A stretch of DNA of 64,000 nt from positions 186,001 through 250,000 of the forward strand of contig NZ_OCNK01000003.1 in assembly GCF_900230285.1 (NCBI RefSeq), read 5' to 3'. The stretch comes from Blastococcus haudaquaticus (GTDB lineage Bacteria > Actinomycetota > Actinomycetes > Mycobacteriales > Geodermatophilaceae). Made by a program: the position numbers and the translations under genes. The stretch's first letter is position 1, and each line of letters begins with the position of its first letter. Shown here piece by piece: positions 23,612-32,690 of this stretch. Below the pieces are notes generated by a model. That model saw only the letters and a program-made list of their open reading frames with translations. It did no database searches and was not told the origin of the DNA.

Positions 23612-24499
23612 ATGAGCCAGCACCAGGGGCGACACCGCATCCGCCGCGAGGAGCCCACTCGCGAAGGCGTCCGGGAGCGGGTGGTCCCCGCGCTCTGGGG
23701 CGCCAACGGCACGCTGGTCGCCGCCGCGGTCGTGACCCTCCTCGTCGGGGGCGCGGAGCCGAGGGACGTGCTGGCGGATCCGCCGACGTTCGGGCCGTCG
23801 GAGACGGGGCCCAGGGGCTCGGGCGGGGACTCGGGCGGGGACGCGGGCGGGGACGCGGGAATCGTCCCGGTGGCGAGCGAGGTGCCGGAAGGTGGCGGCA
23901 TGGGCCGCAGCTGGCCCGGTGCCGGCTGGTCCGCGCTGTGGGCGGACAGCTCGACGCCCGGCAGTTTCGCGGCGCTGTGCGACGGGCTGACGTCCGTGCG
24001 GCTGCAGCCGGCATCGGCGGCCACGGCGGCCTGGGTGGCCGGTCCGGTGAGCGGGCAGCCGGCGTCGGGTGTCCCCGCTCCGGCCGGTGCGCCGCCGGCT
24101 ACGGGCGCCGCTCCCGCCGGTGCACCGCCGGCGTCATCCGGCGGGTCGACCGGGTCGACCGGGTCGTCACCGACCGCACCGACGGTTCCCCAGAGCGGGA
24201 CGCCGGTGGTGACCGCGCCGGAGCCGGTGACGTCGACCATCGACCCCGTGGTCGACGCGGCGGAGCCGGTCGTCGAGACCGTCACGGACCCGGTGGTCGA
24301 GGTGGCGCAGCCGGTGGTCGAGGCTGCCCAGCCGGTCGTCGAGGCGGCGGAGCCGGTCGTCGAGACCGTCACGGAACCGGTGGTCGACGCCGTCGAGCCG
24401 GTGACGGAGCCGGTGACGGCTCCGGTCGAGAAGGTGCTGCCCGCCCCGGTCACCCAGACCGTCGAGGAGCTGCCGGTGGTCGGCGGGCTGGTGGGCTGA
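23612..24499 (+). CDS. repeat-rich membrane-anchored or secreted protein
   Basis: A 295-residue protein not assigned to a family. A basic N-terminus is followed by one hydrophobic stretch at about 35-47, a Gly/Asp-rich segment, a short ordered part (GWSALWADSSTPGSFAALCDGL) and a Pro/Ala/Gly linker. The C-terminal 100 residues repeat EPVVE-type units (AEPVVETVT, AQPVVEAA and variants), giving an extended valine/proline rod. GGGAGG precedes the ATG at 23612. It diverges from the cyclic-di-GMP operon with 247 bases between, so a shared regulatory region is possible. Confidence 0.65.
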   Translation: MSQHQGRHRIRREEPTREGVRERVVPALWGANGTLVAAAVVTLLVGGAEPRDVLADPPTFGPSETGPRGSGGDSGGDAGGDAGIVPVASEVPEGGGMGRSWPGAGWSALWADSSTPGSFAALCDGLTSVRLQPASAATAAWVAGPVSGQPASGVPAPAGAPPATGAAPAGAPPASSGGSTGSTGSSPTAPTVPQSGTPVVTAPEPVTSTIDPVVDAAEPVVETVTDPVVEVAQPVVEAAQPVVEAAEPVVETVTEPVVDAVEPVTEPVTAPVEKVLPAPVTQTVEELPVVGGLVG

Positions 24500-24560
24500 C
24501 GCGACCGCGGAGCCTCGCGGGTCGCGCGCCGGAAAGCCTCGGTGTGACACCCTCCCGCGC

Positions 24561-24746
24561 ATGGGGAAGCTCGCCGCGGTTCTCCTGACGGTGCTCGTGA
24601 TCGTGGAGCTGATCCTGATCGTGGGCATCGCCGGAGCGCTCTTCTGGGTCGGTGCGACGGGGACGATCGTCGCCGCCGCAGCCATGCTGGTCGTCGCTCT
24701 GGTGGCCGGGGTCGTCGCGCTGCGTGCGATGCGCGCCAGGCAGTGA
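24561..24746 (+). CDS. small two-helix membrane protein
   Basis: A 61-residue hydrophobic protein with helices at about 4-29 and 34-53 and a basic end (RAMRARQ). It is nearly all Val, Ala, Leu and Gly. ATG at 24561 is the only start. No family is recognised. It stands 62 bases after the repeat-rich gene and may share its transcript. Confidence 0.6.
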   Translation: MGKLAAVLLTVLVIVELILIVGIAGALFWVGATGTIVAAAAMLVVALVAGVVALRAMRARQ

Positions 24747-24907
24747 CGAAGATTTCGCTGGCGCCCAGCCGAATCCGCCGTCCGGGTGCTTGCCGGACGA
24801 CCTCCGGGGGCGGAAGCTCCCCTCGTGATCGGTGACGCGGAGGTCCTGGACCCGGTTCAGCGCGACGCGGACCGCGTCGTCTTCTGCCGCTGCGGCGGTG
24901 CGGGGCG

Positions 24908-25027
24908 GTGGTCCACGTGCCGGTCAACCAGCCCGGGGAACCCGAAATCTACGTGCGCTCCACCTTCACGTGCACCTGGGACCGGCCCGGACCCCACGAG
25001 CCGCTGCTGCCCCCGCGTCGTCGCTGA
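24908..25027 (+). CDS. possible short ORF or decayed gene end
   Basis: This 39-residue frame from GTG 24908 (VNQPGEPEIYVRSTFTCTW and a basic end) has natural-looking composition and ends nine bases before a strong palindrome. A second frame from GTG 24826 carries VVFCRCGG just upstream. The two together look like one small gene broken by a frameshift, but a genuine short ORF cannot be excluded. Confidence 0.25.
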   Translation: MVHVPVNQPGEPEIYVRSTFTCTWDRPGPHEPLLPPRRR

Positions 25028-25035
25028 CGGAGTGA

Positions 25036-25059
25036 ACCGGCCGGGAGCTCCCGGCCGGT
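25036..25059. terminator. 24-base perfect palindrome
   Basis: ACCGGCCGGGAG followed directly by its reverse complement. As RNA it would fold to a 10-pair stem with loop AGCT. It lies just after the stop at 25027, the position of a terminator. Confidence 0.55.
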
Positions 25060-25181
25060 CCAGCCGAGCACATAACGGATGCCGGACGTCGCGCACCGCT
25101 GGTCACAACCGCCACATCCGTCGGTCTCCGGACACCGCTCGCCGCTAGGTTTCCTGGCCTACGACGACGGGAGCGGGAGCC

Positions 25182-25319
25182 ATGACGACGACGAGCCGGC
25201 GCGCTGAGCACCATCACGTGGACGTCGTCCGCAAGTGCTGCACCGTCGCCTTCTGGCTGCTCGCCGCAGGCGCCTCCGCCGTCCTCGGCCTCGACCTGGA
25301 GTCCGACGCCGGGTTCTAG
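25182..25319 (+). CDS. 45-residue small membrane protein
   Basis: ATG at 25182 is preceded by GGGAGC. The 45 residues comprise a polar, His-rich N-terminus (RRAEHHHVDVVRKCC), one hydrophobic helix (VAFWLLAAGASAVLGL) and an acidic tail ending at TAG 25319. No family is recognised. Short hydrophobic ORFs of this kind can be chance, but ribosome site and codon bias favour a gene. Confidence 0.5.
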   Translation: MTTTSRRAEHHHVDVVRKCCTVAFWLLAAGASAVLGLDLESDAGF

Positions 25320-25475
25320 CCCGGGCGGTCCGACGACCGCCGCTCTCGCTCGCCGATTCCCGGTGGCGCGGCGCAGGTGCTGACAGCACCCCCACGGGGT
25401 GAGGCGCGCTCACGGAGCGTTGTCATCACCCGTCCCGATCGGCCACCGTTCACCGGATCGGGGGTGGTGTGGGCC

Positions 25476-25628
25476 ATGGCGTGGTGGCAGTGGGTGATGG
25501 TGGGCTGGCTGGCCCTGGCCGTCGTGGTGCCGCTGTTCCTGCTGACTGTGGCGGCACGCGACTGGCTGCGCGCAGGACGCACCCGCGAGAAGAGACGAGG
25601 CAGCAGGCGGCTCCGACGCCAGGCTTAG
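25476..25628 (+). CDS. 50-residue small single-helix membrane protein
   Basis: A protein of 50 residues: MAWWQW start, one hydrophobic helix to about residue 27, then DWLRAGRTREKRR and a strongly basic tail. It resembles the other short proteins with a Trp-rich start and an amphipathic basic end at 43591, 46169, 53700 (first 40 residues) and 54658. Its stop overlaps the stop of the convergent SGNH gene by four bases. Start at ATG 25476 is preferred; longer versions add unconserved sequence. Confidence 0.55.
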   Translation: MAWWQWVMVGWLALAVVVPLFLLTVAARDWLRAGRTREKRRGSRRLRRQA

Positions 25629-26455
25629 CCCGTCGGTCCAACCGTCTCGCTGGACGGGCTCGTCGCGTTCTCCTCCAGCACTTGCCGCACGAACGGTTCG
25701 ATGCGATCGGCGAGGTACCGGTGGCCCTCGTCGGTCGGGCTGATGACATCCGCGCCGATGAGCTCCGGGTTGTCGAAGAACCACCGCTCCTCGAGCGGGT
25801 CGACGAACGTCGCTCCGACGGCGGCTGCTGCCTGCCGCACCGCGTCGGTCACCGGCGGAAGCTCGGGTGGCACGTCGGCATCGGTCCAGGCCGGGCCGAT
25901 CACGAGGAGTTCCGTCTCCGGGGCCGTGGCCCGGATGGTCTCGAGCGTGCGGGTGGCAGCTGCGGTGATCTCGGCCGGCGCGGCCGAGTAGTCGTTCCGG
26001 CTGCCGAAGACGACCGTGACGTCGGCCCTGGGCTCCGGGAAGTTCTCGGCGAGGCTCAGGAAGGTGTCGCCCGTCCGGTCGGACGCCGCGACGTACCCGG
26101 CATCCGTGACGGCGTGCGGCTCGGTGGCCTGGGCGCCAAGGCGCTGGCTCACGATCGCGGGCCAGCCGGCCGGTCCTGCGCCGCCCAGTGCCGTGCCGGA
26201 CACGTACCAGTCGCCGTAGACGGCGAGGCCGGGCGGCTCATCGTTCGGCGGGGTGGCCGTCGGGGGCGGAGCGCCGGCCTCCGCGGCGTCGTCCGGGGAG
26301 TCGAAGGCCGGGGTCGTCCGGGTGCCGGCGTACCAGGCAGCTGCTCCGACGGCGATCGCCGTGACCAGGAGGACGACGAGGATGACGATGCCCTCGGTGC
26401 GGCCCGGGAGGGGTAGCCGGGCGAACGGTCCTGGCCGGCCCGGACCCCTCGCCAT
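25625..26455 (-). CDS. membrane-anchored SGNH/GDSL-type hydrolase
   Basis: A 276-residue protein with one N-terminal transmembrane helix (about 23-45) and an extracytoplasmic SGNH-like domain. GDWYVSGTALGG corresponds to block I, where the family nucleophile Ser is expected but the block reads GDWYVSG, so the match is loose. GSRNDYSAAP holds the block III Asn, and PTDEGHRYLADRIE at the end matches block V with the Asp and His of the dyad. It could be an acyl-esterase or O-acetylation-related enzyme of the envelope. ATG at 26455 is used; an ATG 23 codons upstream is possible. Confidence 0.78.
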   Translation of the reverse strand: MARGPGRPGPFARLPLPGRTEGIVILVVLLVTAIAVGAAAWYAGTRTTPAFDSPDDAAEAGAPPPTATPPNDEPPGLAVYGDWYVSGTALGGAGPAGWPAIVSQRLGAQATEPHAVTDAGYVAASDRTGDTFLSLAENFPEPRADVTVVFGSRNDYSAAPAEITAAATRTLETIRATAPETELLVIGPAWTDADVPPELPPVTDAVRQAAAAVGATFVDPLEERWFFDNPELIGADVISPTDEGHRYLADRIEPFVRQVLEENATSPSSETVGPTG

Positions 26456-26577
26456 GGGCGAACGGTACGGCCCATTCCGGTACCCCGCCGGTCGTGCGGC
26501 CAGGGCCGACGGTGTGTGCGACACCGCGCTCAGGACACGCCGATCGGGCTACCGCGCCGTCACTCTGTGCTGCCAAC

Positions 26578-26799
26578 ATGAGGGCCATGGAGGTGCGGCA
26601 ACGACGGGCGACGCAAATCGGACCCAGCCACCGGCCCTGCGGGGTCTGCGGCAGTGTCAACGTGGTCGCGATGGAGTCCCGTGCCGTGCGTACGGGCGCC
26701 GCGCGGCTGAACCCGTTGTTCGACGCGGCGCCCAGAACGCACGATCTCTGCCGCGACTGCGGCGCGAAGCACCGTACGGAGAACGGCCTGCGCATCTGA
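26578..26799 (+). CDS. small zinc-ribbon protein
   Basis: A 73-residue protein with two CxxC pairs, CGVC near residue 21 and CRDC near residue 59, followed by GAKHR, the pattern of a zinc ribbon. The rest is basic. ATG at 26578 or the one nine bases on is the start. It lies 73 bases upstream of fdhA but there is no evidence that it belongs to the formate dehydrogenase operon. Many such small ribbons are unassigned. Confidence 0.6.
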   Translation: MRAMEVRQRRATQIGPSHRPCGVCGSVNVVAMESRAVRTGAARLNPLFDAAPRTHDLCRDCGAKHRTENGLRI

Positions 26800-26872
26800 G
26801 TCAGCCTGTCGAGGTGGACACGCGCGCAACTCCGTCGTGCCGGACCCGGTTTCGGGTGGCAGAGTTCCGCCT

Positions 26873-29800
26873 GTGAAGACGTGGCTCGACGCCTGGCCGG
26901 TGTACCGGCAGCTGACCGGCTCTGATCCCTTGGGGCGCGGCAAGGCTGCGCGCAGCAAGGCGACCGATGCGGTGGTGTCGCGCACCGCGACCGCCGACAA
27001 GGTGGTCAAGAGCGTGTGCCCGTACTGCGCGGTGGGTTGCGCGCAGAACGTCTACGTGAAGGACGAGAAGATCGTCCAGATCGAGGGCGACCCGAACTCG
27101 CCGATCAACCGCGGCCGGCTGTGCCCCAAGGGCAGCGCCAGCAAGCAGCTGGTCACCAGCCCGACCCGCGTCACCACGGTCAAGTACCGCCGTCCGTACG
27201 GGACGGAGTGGGAGGACCTCGACCTCGACACGGCGATGGAGATGATCGCCGACCGCGTCCTGGAGGCCCGCCGCAAGGGCTGGCAGGACGAGGACGGTCC
27301 GGCGGACAACCGGCACCGGGTCAACCGCACGATGGGCATCGCGAGCCTCGGAGGGGCGACCCTCGACAACGAGGAGAACTACCTCATGAAGAAGCTGTAC
27401 AGCGCGATGGGCGCTGTGCAGATCGAGAACCAGGCCCGCATATAGCACTCTGCGACGGTGCCCGGTCTGGGTGCCTCGTTCGGCCGTGGTGGCGCAACCA
27501 ACTTCCTGGAAGACCTCGCGAACTCCGACTGCATCGTCATCGAGGGTTCGAACATGGCCGAGTGCCATCCCGTCGGTTTCCAGTGGGTGACCGAGGCGAA
27601 GGCCCGCGGCGCCAAGGTCATCCACATCGACCCGCGCTTCACCCGCACCAGCGCGATCGCCGACCTGCACGTTCCGCTGCGCATCGGCACCGACATCGCG
27701 TTCCTCGGCGGCCTGATCAAGTACGTGCTCGACAACGAGCTGTACTTCAAGGACTACGTCGTCGCCTACACGAACGCGGCCGCGCTGGTCGGTGAGGACT
27801 TCGTCGACGCGGAGGACATGGACGGCCTGTTCTCCGGCTTCGACGCCGAGAACCGCATGTACGACGAGGACAGCTGGCAGTACGAGCCCGAGGAGGCGGA
27901 GCACTCGGGCGCCGAGCAGCCGGCGGAGGCCGCCGAGCAGGAGCAGAGCGACGACCACCCGGACGTCAAGAAGTCCGACCGTGCGCAGGCGGCCGGCAGC
28001 GGCGGCCCGACGATCCCGTCGAAGCCCAAGCGCGACGAGACGCTGCAGCACCCGCGCTCTGTTTTCCAGGTGCTCAAGCGGCACTTCGCCCGCTACACGC
28101 CGGAGATGGTGTCCGAGGTCTGCGGCGTCGAGCCGGAGGTCTTCGAGCAGGTCGCGAAGTGGGTCACGTCCAATAGCGGCCGCGACCGGACGACGGCCTG
28201 GGTGTACTCGGTGGGCTGGACGCAGCACAGCGTCGGCGCGCAGTACATCCGCACCTGCTCGATCCTGCAGACGCTGCTCGGCAACATCGGCCGTCCCGGC
28301 GGCGGGATCATGGCCCTGCGCGGGCACGCCAGCATCCAGGGCTCGACCGACGTCCCGACGCTGTACAACCTGCTGCCCGGCTACCTGCCGATGCCGCACG
28401 CCATGCAGCACTCGACCCTCGACGAGTACGTGGCCGACGCCGCCGGCAAGGCCGGCTTCTGGGGCAACAAGCGGTCGTACATGACCAGCCTGCTCAAGGC
28501 ATGGTGGGGCGAGCACGCGACGGCGGAGAACGACTTTGCCTTCGACTACCTGCCGAAGATCAACGGCGACCACAGCTCGTACCGCACGATCGCCGACATG
28601 ATCCAGGGCAAGGTGTCGGGCTACTTCCTGGTCGGGGAGAACCCGACGGTGGGGCACCCCAACAGCCGGATGAACCGGTTCGGGCTGGCCAACCTCGACT
28701 GGCTGGTCGTTCGCGACCTGCAGATGATCGAGTCGGCGACCTTCTGGAAGGAAGGCCCGGAGATCGAGACGGGAGAGCTGGCCCCCGAGACGATCGGCAC
28801 CGAGATCTTCTTCATGCCGGCGGCGACGCACGTGGAGAAGGAAGGCACCTTCACGCAGACCCAGCGGGTGCTGCAGTGGCGGCACAAGGCGGTCGAGCCG
28901 CCGAACGACGCCCGGAGCGACCTGTGGTTCTTCTTCCACCTGGGCCGGATGCTGCGCGAGCGGCTGAAGGACTCGACCGACCCGCGGGACCGTCCGCTGC
29001 TCGAGCTCACCTGGGACTACCCGGTCGAGGGCGAGACGCAGGACCCGAGTGCCGATGCGGTGCTCCGCGAGATCAACGGCTTCGGTGCTGACGGCGAGCT
29101 GCTGAACTCCTACATGCAGATGAAGGACGACGGCTCGACCACCGGCGGGTGCTGGATCTACACCGGCGTCTACGCCGACGGGGTCAACCAGGCCGCGCGG
29201 CGCAAGCCGGCCAAGGAGCAGGGCGCCGTCGCCTCGGAGTGGGGCTGGGCCTGGCCGCTGAACCGCCGCATGCTCTACAACCGCGCCTCGGCCGACCCGG
29301 ACGGCAAGCCGTGGAGCGAGCGCAAGAAGTACGTGTGGTGGGACGAGGCCAACGGCGAGTGGACCGGCCTGGACATCCCGGACTTCGAGAAGAACAAGCG
29401 CCCGGACTACGTGCCGCCCGAGGGTGCCAAGGCGCAGGACGCGCTCGCCGGCAACGACCCGTTCGTCATGCAGGGCGACGGCAAGGCGTGGCTGTTCGCG
29501 CCGGCCGGTGTCGTCGACGGTCCGCTGCCGACGCACTACGAGCCGGCCGAGTCGGTGGTCGAGAACGGTCTCTACAAGCAGCAGGCGAACCCGACCCTGG
29601 AGATGATCGAGGGGCCGTGGAACCGGGCGAACCCGGCGCACAGCGACGTCTTCCCGTTCCAGGTGACCACCTACCGGCTCACCGAGCACCACACGGCCGG
29701 GGCGATGAGCCGCACGCTGCCCTATCTCGCCGAGCTGCAGCCGGAGTTCTTCGTCGAGGTGAGCCCGGAGCTGGCGCAGCTGCGCGGGCTGACGCACAAC

Positions 29801-30175
29801 GACTACGCGACGCTGGTCAGCTCCCGGACAGCGATCGAGGCGAAGGTGCTGGTGACCGAGCGGGTGCGGCCGATCAAGCTGCGCGACGGCACCGTCGTCC
29901 ACCAGATCGGCATGCCCTACCACTGGTCCTACAGCGGCATCTCCACCGGAGACGCGGCCAACGACCTGCTGGGCATCGTCATGGACCCCAACACCCACAT
30001 CCAGGAATCGAAGGTCTCCTCCTGCGACATCGTCGCCGGGCGGCGGCCGCGCGGACCGGAGATGCTCGAGCTGGTGGAGTCCTACCGCCGGCGGGCGGGC
30101 GTGGACTCCGGCCGGGTCGGGGTGAACGGCCGCGATCCGGTGGCCGCTGACGCAGGAGAGGGCTCGACGCTGTGA
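26873..30175 (+). CDS. fdhA: formate dehydrogenase alpha subunit, selenocysteine encoded by UAG
   Basis: A 1100-residue molybdopterin enzyme oxidising formate to CO2. Translation from GTG 26873 (KTWLDAWPVYRQLTG) has the [4Fe-4S] ligands Cys49, 52, 56 and 84, then at codon 191 meets TAG (27443-27445) in the context NQARI-x-HSATVP. In homologues this residue is Sec or Cys, the Mo ligand. The frame continues without interruption (GLGASFGRGGATN, NMAECHPVGFQW) for 909 residues. An acidic low-complexity insert spans about 335-393. Sec insertion at UAG, not termination, is the reading supported by the downstream SECIS. There is no Tat signal, so the subunit should face the cytoplasm. Its stop overlaps fdhB. 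Confidence 0.93.
27443..27475 (+). promoter_or_regulatory. UAG selenocysteine codon and bacterial SECIS hairpin
   Basis: The TAG at 27443-27445 is followed, after exactly 11 bases, by GGTGCCC (27457-27463), loop GGTCT (27464-27468) and GGGTGCC (27469-27475). All seven pairs form, two as G-U wobbles. The 11-base spacing and the GGUCU apical loop match the Escherichia coli fdhF SECIS recognised by SelB. Confidence 0.9.
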
Positions 30176-31242
30176 CGACGATCAGTTCGGCGAGCGCGGC
30201 CTTCACGGGCAACGACCCCGGGAACCGGCTGTACGGGCCGGTGCCCGACGTGTCGGAGCAGGCCGGCTACGTGGACGAGCACCCGAAGCGGGTCGGGTTC
30301 TTCACCGACACGTCGGTCTGCATCGGCTGCAAGGCCTGCGAGGTGGCGTGCAAGGAGTGGAACACGCTCCCGATGGACGACGCCCACGGCAAGCGGGACG
30401 CCATCGGCATGTCGGGCATGTCCTACGACAACACCGGGATGCTCGGCGCCAACTCGTGGCGGCACGTCGCCTTCATCGAGCAGACCCGCACGGTGGACCT
30501 GCCGATGCCGTCGATCGGCCTGCCGGGGGAGAAGAACCGGCCCGAACTGGCCGACCTGCCGGCCCCGGACACCGGCGACCTGGACACCACCGCCAAGGCG
30601 CAGGCCAGCGTGCTCAACGCCGAGGCGCTGAGCGAGTTCGACCCGCAGACCGGTCAGACCGGGGCGGACAAGCAGATCCGCTGGCTGATGAGCTCCGACG
30701 TCTGCAAACACTGCACCCACGCCGGTTGCCTCGACGTCTGCCCGACCGGTGCGCTGTTCCGCACCGAGTTCGGCACGGTGGTCGTGCAGCAGGACATCTG
30801 CAACGGCTGCGGCTACTGCGTGCCCTCCTGCCCGTACGGGGTCATCGACCAGCGCAAGGACGACGGCCGGGTCTTCAAGTGCACGATGTGCTACGACCGG
30901 CTGACCGACGGGCTTCAGCCGGCGTGTGCCTCCGCGTGCCCCACCCAGTCGATCCAGTTCGGCGACCTCGACGAACTCCAGGCGCGGGCCGACGCCCGGC
31001 TGGCGACGCTCCAGGAGCAGGGCGTGGAGACGGCGCGGCTCTACGGGCGCGACGAGAACGACGGCGTCGGGGGAGCGGGAGCGTTCTTCCTGTTGCTCGA
31101 CGAGCCGGAGGTCTACGGCCTGCCGCCGGACCCGATCGTCACCACCCGCGACCTGCCGGCCATGTGGAAGGCGGCCGGCAAGGCGACGCTGATGATGATC
31201 GGTGTCGCGGCGACGGCGATCCTCGGTTCGCGGAGGCGATGA
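30172..31242 (+). CDS. fdhB: formate dehydrogenase iron-sulfur beta subunit
   Basis: A 356-residue electron-transfer subunit with four [4Fe-4S] sites: CIGCKACEVAC near residue 44, CKHCTHAGCLDVC near 180, CNGCGYCVPSC near 207 and CTMCYDRLTDGLQPACASAC near 235. It carries electrons from the molybdenum subunit toward the membrane. A hydrophobic stretch near the C-terminus (TLMMIGVAATAILG) with a basic end anchors it to the membrane, as in FdnH/FdoH. GTG at 30172 overlaps the fdhA stop (GTGA), so translation is coupled. Confidence 0.92.
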   Translation: MTTISSASAAFTGNDPGNRLYGPVPDVSEQAGYVDEHPKRVGFFTDTSVCIGCKACEVACKEWNTLPMDDAHGKRDAIGMSGMSYDNTGMLGANSWRHVAFIEQTRTVDLPMPSIGLPGEKNRPELADLPAPDTGDLDTTAKAQASVLNAEALSEFDPQTGQTGADKQIRWLMSSDVCKHCTHAGCLDVCPTGALFRTEFGTVVVQQDICNGCGYCVPSCPYGVIDQRKDDGRVFKCTMCYDRLTDGLQPACASACPTQSIQFGDLDELQARADARLATLQEQGVETARLYGRDENDGVGGAGAFFLLLDEPEVYGLPPDPIVTTRDLPAMWKAAGKATLMMIGVAATAILGSRRR

Positions 31243-32315
31243 CGGCGATGACGCAGGGGATCACGACGCCCGGGGCGGGCTGGCGGCGGGCGGACGGACC
31301 GCCGGCGCAGAAGACGCAGAAGCGGCGCCGCAAGGGCGGCGGGCGGCGCGGCCGCAACGCCGAGATCGCGATGGTCGACGAGGTCGAGTTCACCTCGTAC
31401 TACGGCCGGCCGATTATCAAACCGCCGGTGTGGAAGACGCCGGACGTGCCGCTGTACCTGTTCCTCGGGGGAGCGGCCGGCTCGTCGTCGATCCTCGCCG
31501 CGATGGCGGACCTGACGGATCGTCCGGCGCTGACGCGGGTCGCCCGGGTGACCGCCGGCGCGGGGTCGATCCTCTCGGTCGTGGCGCTGGTGCACGACCT
31601 GGGGCGGCCCGAGCGCTTCCTGCACATGCTGCGCGTGTTCAAGGTGACCTCGCCCCTGTCGGTGGGGACGTACATCCTGTCGCCGTTCAGCGCGGCGGCC
31701 GGCGCGACGGCGGCGGTGGAGCTGCTCGGCTGGTTCCCGCGGCTGAAGCGCTTCGGGGGAGTGGTCTCGGCACTGTTCGGCGGGCCGCTGGCCACCTACA
31801 CCGGCGTGCTGCTGGCCAACACCGCGGTGCCGTCGTGGCACCACTTCCACACGAAGCTGCCGTTCGTGTTCGGCGGCTCGGGCATGGCCGCGGGTGGCGG
31901 CATCTGCATGGCGTTCACGCCTGTCGACCAGGCCGGGCCCGCACGAAAGATGGCGGTGACCGGCGCGGTGATCGAGCTGGCCGTGGTGCACCAGGTGGAG
32001 AACGACATGAGCATCGTCTCGGAGCCATACCACGAGGGGCGGGCCGGCAAGCTGATGCGGGCCGCGAAGGCGTGCACCGCCGCGGGCGCCGGGCTGACCG
32101 TGCTGGCAGGACGCACCCGGGCCGGGGCAGTTGCGTCGGGGACCCTTCTGGCGGCCGGCTCGCTGCTCACCCGCTTCGGCGTCTTCGACGCCGGCATGGC
32201 CAGCGCGCGGGACCCGAAGTACACGGTCATCCCCCAGCGCGAGCGGGTCAAGGGTGCTGGCGACGGCAGCCTTCCAACAGGTACGAGCGTGCCAGCGCCC
32301 GACGTTGTCCTGTAG
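31239..32315 (+). CDS. NrfD-type membrane subunit of formate dehydrogenase
   Basis: A 358-residue polytopic protein of the NrfD/PsrC family, which passes electrons to quinone without heme b. A basic N-terminal 40 residues is followed by KTPDVPLYLFLGGAAGSSSI, the conserved first loop and helix, and about eight to nine hydrophobic helices, including VALVHDLGRPERFLHMLRVF and the FGSGMAAGG region. The ATG at 31239 overlaps the fdhB stop (ATGA). Together the three genes would form a quinone-reducing formate dehydrogenase. It is the last gene before the A/T-richer island. Confidence 0.87.
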   Translation: MTAMTQGITTPGAGWRRADGPPAQKTQKRRRKGGGRRGRNAEIAMVDEVEFTSYYGRPIIKPPVWKTPDVPLYLFLGGAAGSSSILAAMADLTDRPALTRVARVTAGAGSILSVVALVHDLGRPERFLHMLRVFKVTSPLSVGTYILSPFSAAAGATAAVELLGWFPRLKRFGGVVSALFGGPLATYTGVLLANTAVPSWHHFHTKLPFVFGGSGMAAGGGICMAFTPVDQAGPARKMAVTGAVIELAVVHQVENDMSIVSEPYHEGRAGKLMRAAKACTAAGAGLTVLAGRTRAGAVASGTLLAAGSLLTRFGVFDAGMASARDPKYTVIPQRERVKGAGDGSLPTGTSVPAPDVVL

Positions 32316-32690
32316 TTCCACTCAAATCGTCGTCGCGCCCCCCACTACGCGAATGCCGACGATGCTCGGGAAGAACGCCTTTGCGGACGTCCGCAAACGA
32401 CTAAGGACATCCACCGGCGGATGCTGTAGCCAACAAACCCGACACGCAGGCATCCCAATTCGCCTGCCGTGTAAGCATCCTGTGCGAAGCCGCGCTCGTG
32501 ACCGCGCTAGCGTCTTGGTCACGCGCGACGCGCGGAGCCGCTTTCGCAGCAGCCGAGCGCATGGACGTCGGCGCAACAACCGACGCTTCGCCACCTGGAC
32601 GAGTCGGGGAACAGACAGTGCTCTAGGTTTGTAGTTGTAGATACAGTCGAATCCCACGAGCCGCTCGAAGAAGCGACCCAGGTAGGAGCA
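32316..32690. other. intergenic boundary of the polysaccharide island
   Basis: 375 bases with a clear rise in A/T. It contains a 10-pair stem with one bulge (32442-32451 with 32462-32472), which could terminate the formate dehydrogenase operon, and a small GTGACC/GGTCAC repeat (32498-32522). I searched for a tRNA-Sec by eye on both strands and found no convincing cloverleaf. No ORF is supported. Confidence 0.5.

Noticed and set aside
27443-27445. fdhA read as a pseudogene or two separate genes split by a stop
   Set aside because: The frame continues for over 900 conserved codons with no other defect, and a SECIS with correct spacing and loop follows. Sec insertion explains this better.
26801-29998. 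A long open frame of about 1065 codons on the strand opposite fdhA
   Set aside because: It is the antisense shadow of the high-GC fdhA codons: composition is Val/Arg/Gly/His-biased with no domain, while the sense strand has clear catalytic motifs.
32640-32690. Possible tRNA T-arm around GTCGAATCC upstream of the glycosyltransferase
   Set aside because: No acceptor stem, anticodon arm or correct TTCGA loop can be paired with it.
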